Source: Diphasiastrum complanatum (Eukaryota; Streptophyta; Lycopodiopsida; Lycopodiales; Lycopodiaceae). Taken from it: a stretch of DNA of 64,000 bases. A program made the translations under genes and the position numbers. This document shows, one piece after another, positions 12,801 to 26,299 of this stretch. The notes under the pieces are model-generated. The model ran no database searches and had not been told where the DNA came from. It worked only from the letters and a program-made list of their open reading frames with translations. Position 1 is the first letter of the stretch. Each line of letters opens with the position of its first letter. The DNA lies in assembly GCA_029204225.1 (NCBI GenBank), contig CM055102.1:3466827-3530826 (forward strand), read 5' to 3'.

Positions 12801-15404
12801 TCTTATGAACTTTTTTTTCACTTGGGCAATCGAAAATAGTTCCCATTTTGGTTTGAACTTGCTATTCTTAGTTTTGCTTCTTTTCTTGAGATCTAAGGGT
12901 GTGTTAGCTACAGTCTCATTTCACTCCCCCAACAATATGCGCTACATGTCAAATAACTAATTAGAATATGCTGTAATTTTCCCCTTGAAAAGGAATCTCC
13001 TTTTTGTTGGTACAACAATGGAGAGAGTAATTGACATTGCCAAAAGGATTGTACCATTGCTAATTAAATGCAGTGGAAGTTGCACAGTAGAATGTCAAGG
13101 ATCGTACTATTGCTAAATAAATGCAATGAAAGTTGCAATATCAATGAGGAAGATATGAGTTTTAGAATTTGTTTTAGTATAAATTTTAGGACTGGTAAGC
13201 ATGTGATACACCAATTTAAAAAGGGGCGCCATGCTCCTTCTATGGGAAGAAGGATCATTGGGAATCGGAGTGTTAAAAAAAGCAAGGAGTCCAGGGTGAC
13301 TCCAATTCAAATCTAAACTCCAATTCTAACTTAAGAAAACGACCTTCCCAAAATTGTGAACACATCAATTTTTTGTGAGTCTTGCAACACAATAGAAGCA
13401 AGTTACCAACAAGTGGAGCATGAAGGGCAAAAGCATTTCTAGATCTTGTCCATTCTGATTTGTGGTGATTTGCTCAAACACAATCTTTGGGAGGTGCTTT
13501 TTACTTCATGACTTTTATTGATGACTATTCTAGAACATACTGGATATATAATTTGAACAATAAGGCCTTGGAATTCTGTGTTGACTTCAAGAATTGGATT
13601 GAAACTCAAGTGAACAAAAAAAGGATATGCCTAAGGAGTGATACAGGTGGACAGCACAACTCTGATAAAGCTAGATATTTTTGCGTACAACATGGAGTTA
13701 AGAGGCAATCAATAACTTCTTATACACCTCAACAAAATGGTGCTTTGGAAAGAATCAAATGCTTGCTGATTTTCTACAGAAACCAGTGGATAGTAAGCTA
13801 ATTTCTAATGACATTCATGTTTCTTCACTAGAAAATGGATTGATCTGTAGATGGTGGACAACCTATCGAAGAAGATGAGTAGGTTACATTACCACCCAAG
13901 ACAGCCAAGAAGCTTCCAAGATGGTATATGAACATATTATTTGAAGATGGACACATTTTTGGAGCATGGTAAGCTAGGAGATCAAGAGTTTGGAGAGAGA
14001 AAACTCACTCTCAGACAAATATGAACTTTGCTTTAATGTGTAAAGTACCTAGTGATGATGAACCTAAGTCATTTGAAGATGCATCTCAACCTAAAGCTTG
14101 GATGGATGCAATGAAAGAGGAGTATTCTTCTACTTTGAAGAATAATAATTGGGATTGTGACAAAAAACGAAGTCAAGAGGCCAATCGGTACCAAATGGGT
14201 GTTACAATTCCAATGATGTGGACAATTTAAAGTCAAGATTGGTGCCTAAAGAGTATGTGCAAAAAGAAGATATTAACTATGATGAGACTTTTGCTTCCAT
14301 AGCAAATTGCATACTATTATAACTTTTCTTGCTATTTCCACTCATTTCAATCGGTCTATTGAGCAAATGGATTTAAAATCAGTTTTTCTTAATGGTCTTC
14401 TTGAAGAAGTTTATGTTTAGCTACTTTAAAACGAGACTTTATGGCTAGGAATAACTTGACGCATGGTATTCATGCATAGGTAACTATTCATGATGTCGCA
14501 GGGTTGGAAATATGTGCTAGCAACCATTTAACCACCAATGTTTTCTTATACTTTTTGGTTCCCACAATCAAGGATGAAAATCGTGCCCTTGGCCAATCCA
14601 ATTTTGCAAGCTACGGGTTCTGAATTTTCTTTTGTTCTTGTAAGCATCCTCCAAGGCAAACCACTGCTATTAATCCATCACACAGGGTATCAACAATAGT
14701 TACAACCATGATTCCCTTTAACAATAGTTTAATCCTTCACATACCAACTTATTGTGTACAATAGTTACAACCATGATTCCCTTTAACAATAGTTTAATCC
14801 TTCACATACCAACTTATTGTGTCGCTCTTATAGTTCTTTGGATTACCAGCCTTTGGAGATTGTCTCATCTTGGGTGTTCTGTACTCAGGTCCCTGTACTT
14901 AGCATGAGGCCTACAGCCACTTGCTGGGTAGGGAAGGGTTAATGTTCCCTACTTCAGATGGAGTGGCGTTGGTTCAGGCGGCATATACAAGATCCAGTTT
15001 ACAGAAACCAAAAAGTTGGGATCCTAAAATTGTCGCCAGACATTGACCAAAATTTTTAACAAGCAAAGTACGATTAACCTCAAGCCATACCGTGTAATAC
15101 TCCAGGGAAACAATGTATGTGACCTGCTTTTATGAGTCAATGCCAACAGAAGAAAAGTATTTAGTGCTCATCAACCTGAAAGCATGATCTTTTGACATGT
15201 TAGAAGTTGATTTGCAATCTTTCATTCGCACCTTGTTGTAAGAAAGATGATCCAACTAGATTATGAAATATCAATTTTAGCACTTTAAAGAGATGTAGTA
15301 ACATGTTCTCCTCAATGCATGAAATCTCAGCCAACTTGTAGACATAAGATTGCCAAGACGTAAAGTGCACGGTGGGAAATACAAAGATATACCCACAAGG
15401 ATAT

Positions 15405-15495
<91 letters not shown>

Positions 15496-15726
15496 CTTTT
15501 CAGGTCTGTACTGCTTTTGGTGCAGGCTGCTGCAGAGGCAATATTTGAATATCATCACACAAAAAGGCAGAAAGATGATGCTATTGCTGAGCAAAGAGCT
15601 CTTTCTTTCTCCAAAAAGGAAAAAAGGAAGAGAGATCTTGGACAGTCTAGTAGAGGTAAGAATTATGTGGAAGAGGAGAAACGGTTGCTTCGAGATCAAG
15701 GTGTCTATTCTGGATTTGACACCTAA
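9836..15726 (+). CDS. Host gene 1: conserved protein, three exons, 201 aa
   Basis: Exons at 9836-9986, 11399-11652 and 15526-15726 join in frame (phases 1 and 0), with GT donors and CAG acceptors at each boundary. The N-terminus is acidic and Ser-rich (LSDDDQDSSDDEHEDS). The middle holds SRHGYSGGPSILYVP, NSDWSWSDGK and SYEEREHTRTTVNAVA. The C-terminus is very basic, then ends in SRGKNYVEEEKRLLRDQG and a YSGFD tail. The charge pattern suggests a nuclear, RNA- or chromatin-associated protein, but that is inference; I do not recall a family name. Introns of 1.4 and 3.9 kb hold a MITE, a SINE-like unit and a copia fragment. There is no internal stop, so the gene looks intact. Confidence 0.8.
10499..11089. 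mobile_element. hAT-type MITE in gene 1 intron 1
   Basis: A 591-bp element with terminal inverted repeats, starting CATAGATGCCCGTTCC and ending GGGACGGGCATCTATG. It is flanked by an exact 8-bp target duplication, ACTGCAGC (10491-10498 and 11090-11097). Eight-base duplications are typical of hAT elements. Nested inverted copies of CCGTTCCGTTTCGGAAC lie near the left end. There is no transposase frame, so it is non-autonomous. Confidence 0.85.
11190..11345 (+). repeat. tRNA-derived SINE-like unit
   Basis: An A-box-like TAGCATGTTGG (11197-11207) and a B-box-like GTTTGACTCC (11240-11249) are spaced as in a tRNA head, followed by unrelated sequence. No cloverleaf with a proper anticodon arm was found, so a SINE fits better than a tRNA gene. 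The 3' end is not defined. Confidence 0.5.
13370..14445 (+). pseudogene. Ty1/copia integrase-RT fragment in gene 1 intron 2
   Basis: Broken frames encode the integrase core (FMTFIDDYSRTYWIY, LRSDTGGQHNSDKA, YTPQQNGALERI) from about 13,487. From 14,021 the start of copia RT follows (AWMDAMKEEYSSTLKNNNW), then decayed pieces (ANGFKISFS, a relic of the QMDV-AFLNG region). The catalytic DNGGEF motif has become DTGGQH, and stops and frameshifts are frequent. It is an old insertion on the host gene's strand. Confidence 0.8.
14693..14822. repeat. Perfect 65-bp tandem duplication
   Basis: Units 14693-14757 and 14758-14822 are identical, starting ACAATAGTTACAACC. Perfect identity points to a recent event or an assembly duplication. 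It lies in gene 1 intron 2. Confidence 0.9.
15411..15492. repeat. (AG)n microsatellite beside a splice acceptor
   Basis: About 40 AG units end 33 bp before exon 3 of gene 1. They leave only a short pyrimidine-containing stretch before the CAG acceptor at 15523-15525. Confidence 0.95.
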
Positions 15727-18100
15727 CTGTCTTTGAGAGGATCAATGCACCATGTTTGACCATAATGTACTGGCATGTGCTAGTACAAAATTACCAGAAT
15801 CACTATTGTCCGTTGAGACTCCACGTGCAGTCGTGTATGTAGAGGTTGCAGGAGAACATAAGAACCATCTCCTTGCATACTATTACAGTTCACAGTCAAA
15901 GCACAGCCAGTGAGGAATAACTTTTATGGCCAGCAAGTACAGGTATGGTAAGACTGACGTGTTTAAGACTTTTAAAGCAAGTATTTCAATGCTTTGTGTG
16001 AAGAATTACTGCTCAAAGATTTGAAATGAAATTCATAGATTAGTCTGATTTCATTCAAATTCAAGTAGTGATGTTTACAATTGATAGGTGAGTTAAGCAT
16101 GCGTTTTCAACCAAATTAGTTGATCACTGCAACATATTCATTGTACAGAAGTCAGAAACTTGCTATTTTTAGTACGCAAAAGTGAATGAAGATGTCTTTC
16201 TTTTGGAAATCAATTGAGCTGAATAGTTTGTTCTCTGATATTATTAGGAAAAATATGTTTGTCTGGTAAGCATCCAATTTGAACTTTTTTCAGATGAAAG
16301 TGAAGTGCAGTTATTTTTTCTCTAATAGGTTATATCTTACAACAATATAAAAATGGACATCAGCTGGTCTTTAAATTGTAAATAAAGGCAGAACATGTTA
16401 AGCCTGGGAGCCTTGAAATGTATTCCATTCAAGCAAGTGGAAACATTCGGTTAACTTTTGGTCGGCTTGTGAATCTGTATAAAGATAACATACAAAAAAT
16501 GAAGGATACCAATGCACAAATTTTTGGGATGTTGAAAAAAGTTTTGATGATCGATGCAAAGCAATCTGGAAACATTTTTTTATCGATCAGTGTGTACTTT
16601 CCTAAGATCATCCCATAGGTGAGGAATGTTAGTCACGTGTGAATTGTTTTTTACAATACTCCATAATAGGATCTAGCATTGACTTCAAAGTTTGCTAGAT
16701 TGGGCTATATATAACCACCACAAGCTTGAGACATTCCAATAATTGCAAATGTGGGATGCTTATGGTGTATTCCTTGGTCACCAACAAATGTCAGTGTCTT
16801 AATTGCTGTGGGACGGAGAGTACAGTAGAGTATCTTTAATCACAAGTTGTTGCCATATTCAACAAGTCAATAAGAATGAATCCATGTTAAACAGAGAGCT
16901 TAAGAAGACTAATAATGACAACCCATGCATTTCTGGAAGCTTACATCACACGAGCGATGACTGTTGAAATTACGAACATCCTTAGATTCGTTTGATGCTG
17001 GATGCTGTGAAAGGGCAGTATTGGCACCGATTATAATGCTTCGAATTCCTCCCAATTTGCTTGCAGGTCACTACACTTGATGTCTCCTTGTTTCAACTTA
17101 TCATTCTGGAACATTGGCATGCAAAATAAATCCATGGATTCCTCCGAAAGTTTGCAAACTACCGCACTTGAATGTCTCTTTGTTTCAACAGTTTCCTTTC
17201 TACTATAGAAGGTAAATTCCTTTCGATCTGATTTTTGTCTACACCATCTTCTGACTTTTCCCTCAGATTACATGATCGATATTCTTGAAAGGACTCATTT
17301 TCTTGAATGGAAGTGCCCTCAAATAATATGGCTTTGGAAGGACTCCCCTATTGCAAGCTTGATCCAACCTTGATGATAGTGCATCTTTCTTTTTGGAGCT
17401 TCTTTTGACTCAAATTCAACTTGAAGAGATTCAAATTCCCCAAAGCCGTTGGGCCTCACATCTTGCTGAGTTTCCAGTAAGAGCCATTTCTAAATATCAA
17501 TCCACCATCAACTAGTAGCCTTTGAAATTGTTTTCGATTTTGAGTTGTTGCTTTTGAAAACTTGCAAGTTTTTTTTTACCATTTAAAGATAACGGATTAT
17601 TCTAATTATAGGCACAACTTGCAAACGTAGATCATTTTGTGCCAAAAGAATTTGATAGGGTTAATTTGATAGGTCATATTGTTACTACATATACATCAAT
17701 CCTTCCCTCATTGTTTTTGAAAGCGTCCTTTTCTGAAGGTAATAAGGTCTCTCTTTCATTAGATGCTTGCTTGCTAAAATCGATAACTACGAGTATTAGT
17801 ACGTTCATTTACCATATCGAAATTTTTTTTGGAGTCCATGGTTTGTTATCAGAATGAAAAGCTAAAGTTCTAAATTGTGTAACTTTGAGTTTTAAAAAAG
17901 TCTCATTGGTCCCATCTTCTAATACTCATACTTCATTCTCTAATGAGGAAGTTCTTTTTTTTTAAGTTTCATAGATGTTTTGTCATAACGTATGTGGAGA
18001 AATGCTCAAACAATTTTGTATTTGTTTGCAAGAATTTTCATTTAGAATCATTATTAAATGAAGTTCATTATTTAGTGGGAACATATATGGTCGAATTCAA
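15727..18100. other. 3' flank of gene 1 and intergenic sequence
   Basis: No credible gene or named repeat was recognised. Open frames (for example 16418-16618 and 17639-17857) have no family motifs. Confidence 0.4.
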
Positions 18101-18104
18101 CATC

Positions 18105-19342
18105 ACTAAATGGATGTCTAGACTGGTTTTCTCAACGGGACCATTGAAGGGGAAATTTTTATGTCACAGTTAGAAGGATACAGGCTGAGGGGTAAGCAAC
18201 ACCTCGTGTGCAAAATTCACAAGGCACTCTATGGGTTGAAACAATCACCCAAAGTCTGGTTCCAGAAAATAAATGCATTTCTCATTTAGAATGGTTTTAT
18301 TCCAAACTCAGCAGACTCGAATGTTTGCTTCAAGTCTATATCGAATTTCTTCATCATCATCACTCTCTATGTAGATGATATATTATTATTTAGTAACGAT
18401 TTAAATTTGATGAAAGAAACGAAACGCATGAGTACAAAATGATTGATATGGGTCCAGCCCACTACTGTCTCAGAATAAAAAAATTTCACATTCGATCTAG
18501 CATACTGATTTTCACAATCAGCAAAGATACCTCACCAACGTGCTGGAAAAGTATGGAATGACCAACTGCAAACCGAGTCTCTTTCCTCTTGACCTTAGAC
18601 TGAAGCTGTCAAAGGAACAATCTCCTCAAACTGAGGTAGAAAAGGAAGAGATGAAGCAATATTTGTTTCATTCCATCATCGGCTCACTGATGTATGCAAT
18701 GATCTGCACTCGACTCGACATTGCATATTTGATCAGTTCACTCAGCCAGTTCCTATCAAATTCAGGTCTAATCCATTGGAAAGCACTCACAAAAGTCATG
18801 AAGTGTACATCCAGACAACCAAACATCTTAGCATCTGTTATGGATGCAGCCAACAACCTACCAACATACTTGAAGGATACATAGATGCAGATTAGGCAGG
18901 AGATATCGATACCATAAGGTCTACTTCCGGATTTGTATTTTTATACAATCAAGGTCCAATTTCTTGGAACAATCGAAAGCAGACCTTAGTAGTACTGTCG
19001 TCAATCGAATCAGAATACATTGCTGTCACGAATGCTATCAAGGAGGCAATTTGACTGAGACACCTGCTAGCAGAAATCGACCTTGCATAGTCACTTCTAA
19101 TGACCATCTTTTGTGACAACCAAAGCACCATAGCTCTCTCTCTCAATCCGAGATTTCATTCTCGAAGCAAGCATATCAAAATCAGATATCACCATTTGAG
19201 AGAGAAAGTGCAAAGCAAGGAGGTATCCTTAGTCTACTGCAGGACAAAATCAATGGCAGCAGATTACTTCACAAAGGCTCTGTCAAAGGAGCACCATCTC
19301 AAATTCAATGACATGTTGAATCTGAAAATCAAAAGTTTTTAG
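18105..19342 (+). pseudogene. Ty1/copia RT-RNase H remnant
   Basis: The 3' half of a copia pol gene, broken by stops and frameshifts. RT begins at a decayed MDV*TGFLNGTIEGEIFM, then HKALYGLKQSPKVWF and TLYVDDILLFSNDL (the YVDD active site). The RNase H part covers PSLFPLDLRLKLSKEQ, SIIGSLMYAM, LSSIESEYIAVTNAIKEA, FCDNQSTIALSLNP and TKSMAADYFTKAL. Gag, protease and integrase are absent upstream. A purine tract, AAGGGGGAG, lies just downstream at about 19,353, followed by TGCTGGAATT, the likely start of the 3' LTR. Confidence 0.85.
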
Positions 19343-19349
19343 GATCCAC

Positions 19350-19361
19350 ATTAAGGGGGAG
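19350..19361 (+). other. Polypurine tract of the 18.1-kb copia remnant
   Basis: A purine-rich stretch (TTAAGGGGGAGTG) sits directly after the RNase H stop and before a TG-starting sequence. This is the expected place for plus-strand priming and the 3' LTR boundary. Confidence 0.65.
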
Positions 19362-22300
19362 TGCTGGAATTCAAATCTCAACCTCAAATCCATTCAATAA
19401 TGAGCATCTTGAAAAACCAGAAACAGAAGGCTCGAATTTCCGAGCAGAGGATTGAAAAATTCAGAATCAAATTTTCTAGAATTTTTTGATACTGGATCGA
19501 CTCGAAAAATTCTACATTTTTCGAGTCAGTATATATTTTTCGAGTCAATATATATTTTTGAGTCAGTATTTTCCGAGTCATTGTATATTTTTCCATACTT
19601 GTAAATTTCGATACTGTTGGCTAAAATCCGACCCAACGACTTCATAATGACAGTCCGTCCACTTTGTACATTCATTAACTGTAATGAGGCAGTTGTAATA
19701 ACTGCAACAAAAAGTTGTTGTAAATATTTTGTAGGATATCAATCCTAAAATCTTCATCAGAAAACTTCTTTTGATTATTTGAGTTTTCTGTAATCAGAGT
19801 TATCATTGTCAACGACTATAAGTTGAAGTTATCACTTCAAGCATTGTACTCACTGTTTGATATTAATCAGAGTGCAGATTTTCAGTCCCACTACTGTATC
19901 GTTTCATTGTGCATTTGTCTGAATCATTCAATTTTAATATTCTGTTGTTGTTTGTGGTGGTTTCGACTCTACATGCACTCGTTCGAGCTTCGGCTGACTA
20001 ACCTTTCGATTTCTGACAGGGTCACGATGCCTCATATGATGCAATGCCTTGACTCATTTGAACCTGTTTTATTGGTTCATAGCAAATTCAAAGCTATCTC
20101 ATGTAAAACTGTCTTTTAAATGTACACTTGTCTATATATCCATCCATTTTGATCAAATTATAGTGCTTCTTGCTAAGTTCAATCTAAAGCATACAAATGA
20201 CATCCGTTTTGTGAACAATATGATTTATTGGCTAGAGAAGGTAATAGAAACCTTATGGGTAAACTTCTTGTGCCATGGGCTTGTCCCGTGTGATAGTGGT
20301 AGGCTTTGGAAGTTGGTTGTAGGTTTAAATTAGGGCAAGTGTGCCTTGAAGAAACAAGACATTCATATCTAGCCAAAATTTTGTTGATATTGATTATCTT
20401 GTGTGGTATATCCCAAATATAGCAAACATAAATATGTTGTTGAGCTACTCTAATATTTTTGAGATTATTTTCTCGTTAAGAGGGGCTCATGCATAGTTGT
20501 AAATGTATGCCAATAATGGTCATAGGTTTTAAAGGCTATTATACTTGTAATGAGTCCTTGTGCTTACTTATATAGGGATTTTTCTTGGGCCACACATGCT
20601 TATAGTGGTTTGTGCATACAACACAAAACAAGAGTGTTTTTAACCAAATATTGGATCATGACTTTTTCAAACCAAGATAGAAATAAAAAGGTCCAAAGAT
20701 TTAAACTTCAATTCCTCACAAAATGTCTAGACTTAGAGACCCCCAAGTTGGACATTAGTACAACTGTATAATGCTATTATCTGTACTGTTTGCAAATCTT
20801 TTTATGTCTATTTATATTTTCTAGTGCATTTATTCATTTGTATTTTTCCAATTATGTAGTGTGGCTTTTTGTAAAGAGCCCTTTTAAGTGTTTTGAATAT
20901 GTATATCAAGGAGTTCTACATATTTTGATGCCCTTGCAAGGAAACTTTGGATTATGTACATCATTGCACGTATACTCACCAAGTGAAAACTCACATGCAG
21001 TCGATACAAAATCTCAATTATAAATTTGTGTTAACTATATTGTGATTGAAAAGTAGAAAACAAAGTTGCAAGACATTGTGTTTACATTGGAAAAACAATT
21101 ACTATAGAAGATCAACTTCCTCTTGGCATGTTGAATCAATCGAGAAAAAGTTTGGAATTATATGTAAATCAACATTCGCAACTAGATGAGTCATATTTTT
21201 GCTTCCTTTTATTTTATTTATTTATTTGTTTATTTTTTGAAGGGGGGGGGGGGGGGAGGATAAACAATGTTTGCATGACATATGCGCAAATGTTCTAAGC
21301 TATACGCTTGGCAAATATGTAAATTAATGCATCAACGAAACTATGGAGTGTTAATATGGGGAATACCTTGATAGTCTTTGCCTATTTTTTGTAAGTAAAA
21401 GCATAATGGGATATACCTTGACAATCTTTGGGACATGGATAACAATTGGCATGCTTATTTCCCATTTTACTAACTTGTGTAATTTGTGGTGGTAGATGGT
21501 GACAAGTAATGGTTGGGAGCTCTAAGACTGCCTTACTTTACATGGTTTTTTTTTTGTTTGATCAAATAATACTTAATTTTTCTATGTTCAGTTTTGATAT
21601 GACAAGCAATATGTTTGGTATCGATTTATTGATAGGGACTATGTGACATTTGGCTCTAAGTCTCTCTCATAGATAATACAGTAGTTGTTATCTACATTGG
21701 AATCCTTGGAGATACTTAAGTTATACTCAATCTCTTTTTTTTCTAAAGGATTTTTGCTCCTCTTTACCCATATCATAGCATTACATCCTTGATGGAAGAC
21801 ACTCTTTAAAAGTTTAGTCTAGATTTTTTACTATGAAAAGTAGCGTTCTCCACAAATTCTTCATTCTAGTATTCAAATAATTAACAATAGCACTAGTTAG
21901 GTCCTTTTGGAGAAATTGGAGTAGTTAGCAATGATGTTTTTGATGTCACTTATTATGGTTAATGTAAGTGCACAAGTTTAATCCATTTAATCAGACATTT
22001 TTTAAACCAAAAGATTTGTCAAATTCATCGATTCTAATCACAAGCATAATTGACTGTCTCATTTACTAGCACATAACAATAGTTGGTTTGGATTGTGAAA
22101 GTATATAAGTCTAGCTAACAAAGCCTAGGATAGTTTCGAGCTTGTACCAATGCAAAAGAACAAAAACTACCAAATAAAAGTCCAATGTGTGATCTCTATA
22201 TGGCAAATGTGTAGCATTATATTAATCACATGTGCATAAAATTTACATGAAATATTTTAATGAGAAAAACCATGCAACTTTTTCAAAAACTTATTTATTA

Positions 22301-23037
22301 TAGAATGATGCATTTTGAAGGACTTGATTGTGGCTTTTTGGAATCAACATAATCTAATTAGATTTACATTATCATATTAAAAAAAAAGAAAAGAAAAAAG
22401 ACATCACAACTAATGCAAGCCTCTATTTTTTTTTCTCATTTGCTTCCTAATATAGATGCTTGTGTGATGTTGACTTCATTTTTTTGGCCTATGATGGTGC
22501 TTTGAATACTAGATCATTCCGCCAACTAAGTAGCATCATAATACTCTAATCTCTATCCCTAATATTGATAGATATACCTCTTTTGCATGACTATAGTGGA
22601 GGTCATAATGCTTGACATTTGTAAAAGTGGTGCTAGAATTTTGTTCCGTGTCATTTATTTTGTATCTACATACAAGATAGACTACTAATGTTAGACTTTC
22701 AATGACACAAGTTCGATAAATATACAAATCACCATCATTGCTTGAAAGATGCAAAAATTAGTGATTGTTGCGACAGTCTTGGCTTCAACATATACCTTAA
22801 AAAAGCATCATGTGGGGAATAAAAGTATTTTGCTAAGTGAACCTTGATTTGAATCATACTTGTTTTGAAATATATATAAATTGTGATTCTTCTTCTACAA
22901 TAAACTTGAATTGTATTTTCATTCTTCGGTAGTAGTACTAATAATGTATGTTGTTTGACTATGCTTTATTTATCACTATTGGAACAAAGTAGTTGTTGGT
23001 ATAATTTTGCCACATCATAGATATAAACAATGTGTAT

Positions 23038-23075
<38 letters not shown>

Positions 23076-25300
23076 GGCAACAAACATGAGATTAATGAAT
23101 TTGCCTTCTATATATGAGTACCACTATTCCTTTAAAAACCATATTGGCTAGAGCTATTTATCACAATGTTCTTTTGTAATTGATGTACAAACCTGAGTAT
23201 ATACATAATGAGTATTCTCAGCTCACAAATAACATAAGTTTATTTTTAACTATGATTCTTTTTCTCTAAGTGAAGCAAAGTTATGTAAACAAATAAGCAA
23301 ATGTAATCAATTTTTTAAATTCAAAATTAATGCTATAACACTTAGAGATGGGCTTGATGTAGTATGAGTAATTTGGAACACAAATAACAATTGTGCATGA
23401 GAATTGCAATTGTATATTTTTACATATAAAGCTTCCAAAACTAGATTTATGGTATTTTGGACAAGGATAAAATGCACTCAATGTCAACAATAGGAATAGA
23501 AGATGAAGATTGCATTCCTACAATCTTCTAGGTAGATATAATTCCAAAGTGGTAAGCAAGAATTGTGGAATCCTTAATGGCACATATATGGGGTCCATGA
23601 TTGAGCAAGGTAGAGCAATGGGGCTACTTATAAAAGTGGCTATTCATCAATTTCTTGTCACTAGCTGTATCAATTCATCATAGATAGTGTGTTACTAAAA
23701 TGTGCCTTCCACATGAAATTGAATCAATGATAAATCTTACATGTGGACACTTTGTTGCTTATTATGATACCATGGTTTTCAATAGTCATTGTTTAAAGAT
23801 GTCCATCATTTTTTCAAACCTTGAGATCATACAATGTCACAAGAAGCAATTTGAAACAAAGCATATACCTTATAATCTATTTACTTTCAAAGCCCATTTG
23901 AAAAATCTGGCTCATATTTAGAGGTCTAAAACTTGCATGAGCATGTGGTACTCAATTGTGATACATAAGTAAGAGTCATAACCTATCTAATGAAACTAGG
24001 TCAAGTCCAAAGCATTACGAGAAACCAGTATGGTGAATATGACCAAGTTCATGTACAATGCATTTATATAGCTCCAACTAGAGAAAGTCTGGACTCCAAA
24101 AGACCCTTTGTGAAGGTATTTCTTTTGACTTTTCAACTATTCTATGTCCACATGGCTTAATATAGTGTGTCCATGTGTGTTATTATGTAATGTGGCATGA
24201 GCCTTCATAATGTGAATATAGACTCTATTTGCCCATCGAGTAGGTCTAGAATGAGCCCATCGAGCAGGCATAGAAGGAGCCAAAACTAAGGTGAATAAAC
24301 TAATGTACACAAATGCCCATGATGTAAACGTAGATTATGATGTTCCACAACTAAATTTGGGCATCCTTGAACATTTCTCTCTCTAAAATCTCTCTCTCCC
24401 CTAGTTGGCACTCCTTATAGTAGTGTTCGAGAAAGCTGACAAAGTTCAGGAATGGAACCGGTAACTTTTGTCAAAAACCGGCATGCTCGAAAACTTGCAG
24501 GTTTTTTTTAGGTCATAAAACAATGTATACCGGCATGTATTGAGGGTCATCCTTGAGAAAACTGAAAGAGTTCAGAAAATACAGGTTTTTGGAGGAGAAC
24601 CCAACACTGCCTTATAGGGTCTTTTTTGGATTCAAAACTCCTTGATTTGTAATAAATGAAAGGTGAGTTTAACTAGTTGTCTTTTTTCTCAATTTCTTAA
24701 TCTTGCCAATGAACAAACCCATTGTAAATGTAGTGCTAGATTTCGTTATATGTTATATAGAAAGATGGATATAAGAATATACATTCTTTCATGTTCATTT
24801 TTCAACAAGCAAATGATCGAATGTCATGCATGGAAGGATCAAATAACTAAATGTTGCATATCTATGCCATAGATATGTGTCCACTTTTGTCAAAAAGTTT
24901 GATTGATTTCGTAAAGTCATGTTTGAAAATTAAACTGAGAAATATACACATCATAGGTATTTTTTCCATCTAAGAGACATTTGTATAGAATGTATCCAAT
25001 GCAAAATAGTTAATGTAAACTATCTAGACCAATATATTTCTCTTCTCAAGAACTAGTAGTAGGCTCTCAACATCTGACAAACAATTTGTGTGTAATTACA
25101 CTTGCATAAGACATCTCACTAATCATATCATTGTAAAAGACCAACTTTTTCGGGACTTGATTTGGTAGAGTTTCCAAATTTTTATAATTTTTTCTGAAAT
25201 GGATGTGAATTTCATTGACAATGATTGTAGAATCACTTGGATCTATCTCTTGTCCATTCATGTTATGATTTAAGATGCTTTTGTCAAGTACAAAGCTCAT
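19362..25300. other. AT-rich intergenic sequence
   Basis: It begins with a probable 3' LTR of unknown end that holds several TTTTTCGAGTCAGTATAT-like repeats near 19,500-19,600. The rest shows no gene with recognisable motifs. It includes a G-run (21241-21256) and a (CA)n microsatellite (about 23039-23074). Open frames are short and AT-driven. Confidence 0.45.
23039..23074. repeat. (CA)n microsatellite
   Basis: About 17 CA dinucleotides in AT-rich intergenic DNA. Confidence 0.95.
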
Positions 25301-25319
25301 GTTAAGAATCAAGGATCAA

Positions 25320-26290
25320 TTTTCACGATACCTTTGCTCTAGTTGCCAAGCTTGTCACCGTTAGATTGCTTATTGCACTTACAACTACTTTTCATTGGGA
25401 TTTGTTTCAACTTGATGTTACTAATGATTTCCTAAATGGATACTTGGAGGAAAAAACTTTCATGAGGTAGCCTGAGGGCTTCATCAAAGAAGGATAAGAA
25501 GAAAAAGTGTGTTTTCTCAAGGAGAGTGTTTATGGACTTCAAACAAGCACCTAGAGCTTGGTACTCTAGGCTCAATACCTTTCTAATCTCAATTGAATGT
25601 GAAATGAGACCTTATGATCCATAATTCTATCTTAAAATGAGAGATACTTTAGTCATCGTTCTAGGTTTGTATGTAGATAATATCATCTTGAATGCCAATG
25701 ATGTAGAAGGAATCAAAGATGTCAAAATTGCCTTGTCTAGAGAGTTTAGAATGGTAGATCTAGGACTTTTACATCTCTTTTCTTGGTATTGAGGTCATTA
25801 GAGGAGTAGATAAGAGTTTTATTTGATAATAAGGATATGCATTTCTATATCCTTGAAATATTTGGAATGATAGGATGTAAAAGTTGTGCCTCTTGAATCG
25901 CATTAGAAAAGTGCCAAAAATGTACTTAGATACATTTTGGGTACTATAGACTTTGGCATCTTATATAAGAGATCTAACATTGACTTGAAAACATTCTCAA
26001 ATTCTAAATTTTAGGTGATAAGGTGGATCAAAATCCCATAAGTGCCTTTGCTACATTCATTTGTGATGGGCTGCCTCACGGATTTCCAAAAAGCAAGAAA
26101 CTATCTCACTATCTTCAATATAATATGAGTACAAGGCATTAGCATCTACTATCAACGAATTTCTTTGGCTAAAGACATTGCTTGTGGAACTTCAAGTGCT
26201 AGAAGATTCTTCTAATAGATTCCAGCTAAAAGAATCGCATGAACGATATCAAAAAGCAAAATCAAGCCACCAATCTACAACAGTGTTAGA
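25320..26290 (+). pseudogene. Ty1/copia RT-RNase H remnant
   Basis: A heavily decayed copia pol fragment. Pieces in changing frames read VAKLVTVRLLIAL, LDVTNDFLNGYLEE, KESVYGLQTSTRAWYSRLN, VLGLYVDNIILNANDVEG (YVDD changed to YVDN) and LGTIDFGILY. The RNase H end is barely traceable (VQGISIYYQRISLAKDI). Many stops and the altered active site make it inactive. Confidence 0.75.
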
Positions 26291-26299
26291 TTTGACAAT

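Noticed and set aside
15277-15699. 140-aa minus frame with a long Leu-Ser repeat
   Set aside because: It is the translation of the (AG)n microsatellite and runs antisense to exon 3 of gene 1.
20049-20333. 94-aa plus frame
   Set aside because: Hydrophobic AT-driven composition, no domain and no splice context; likely chance.
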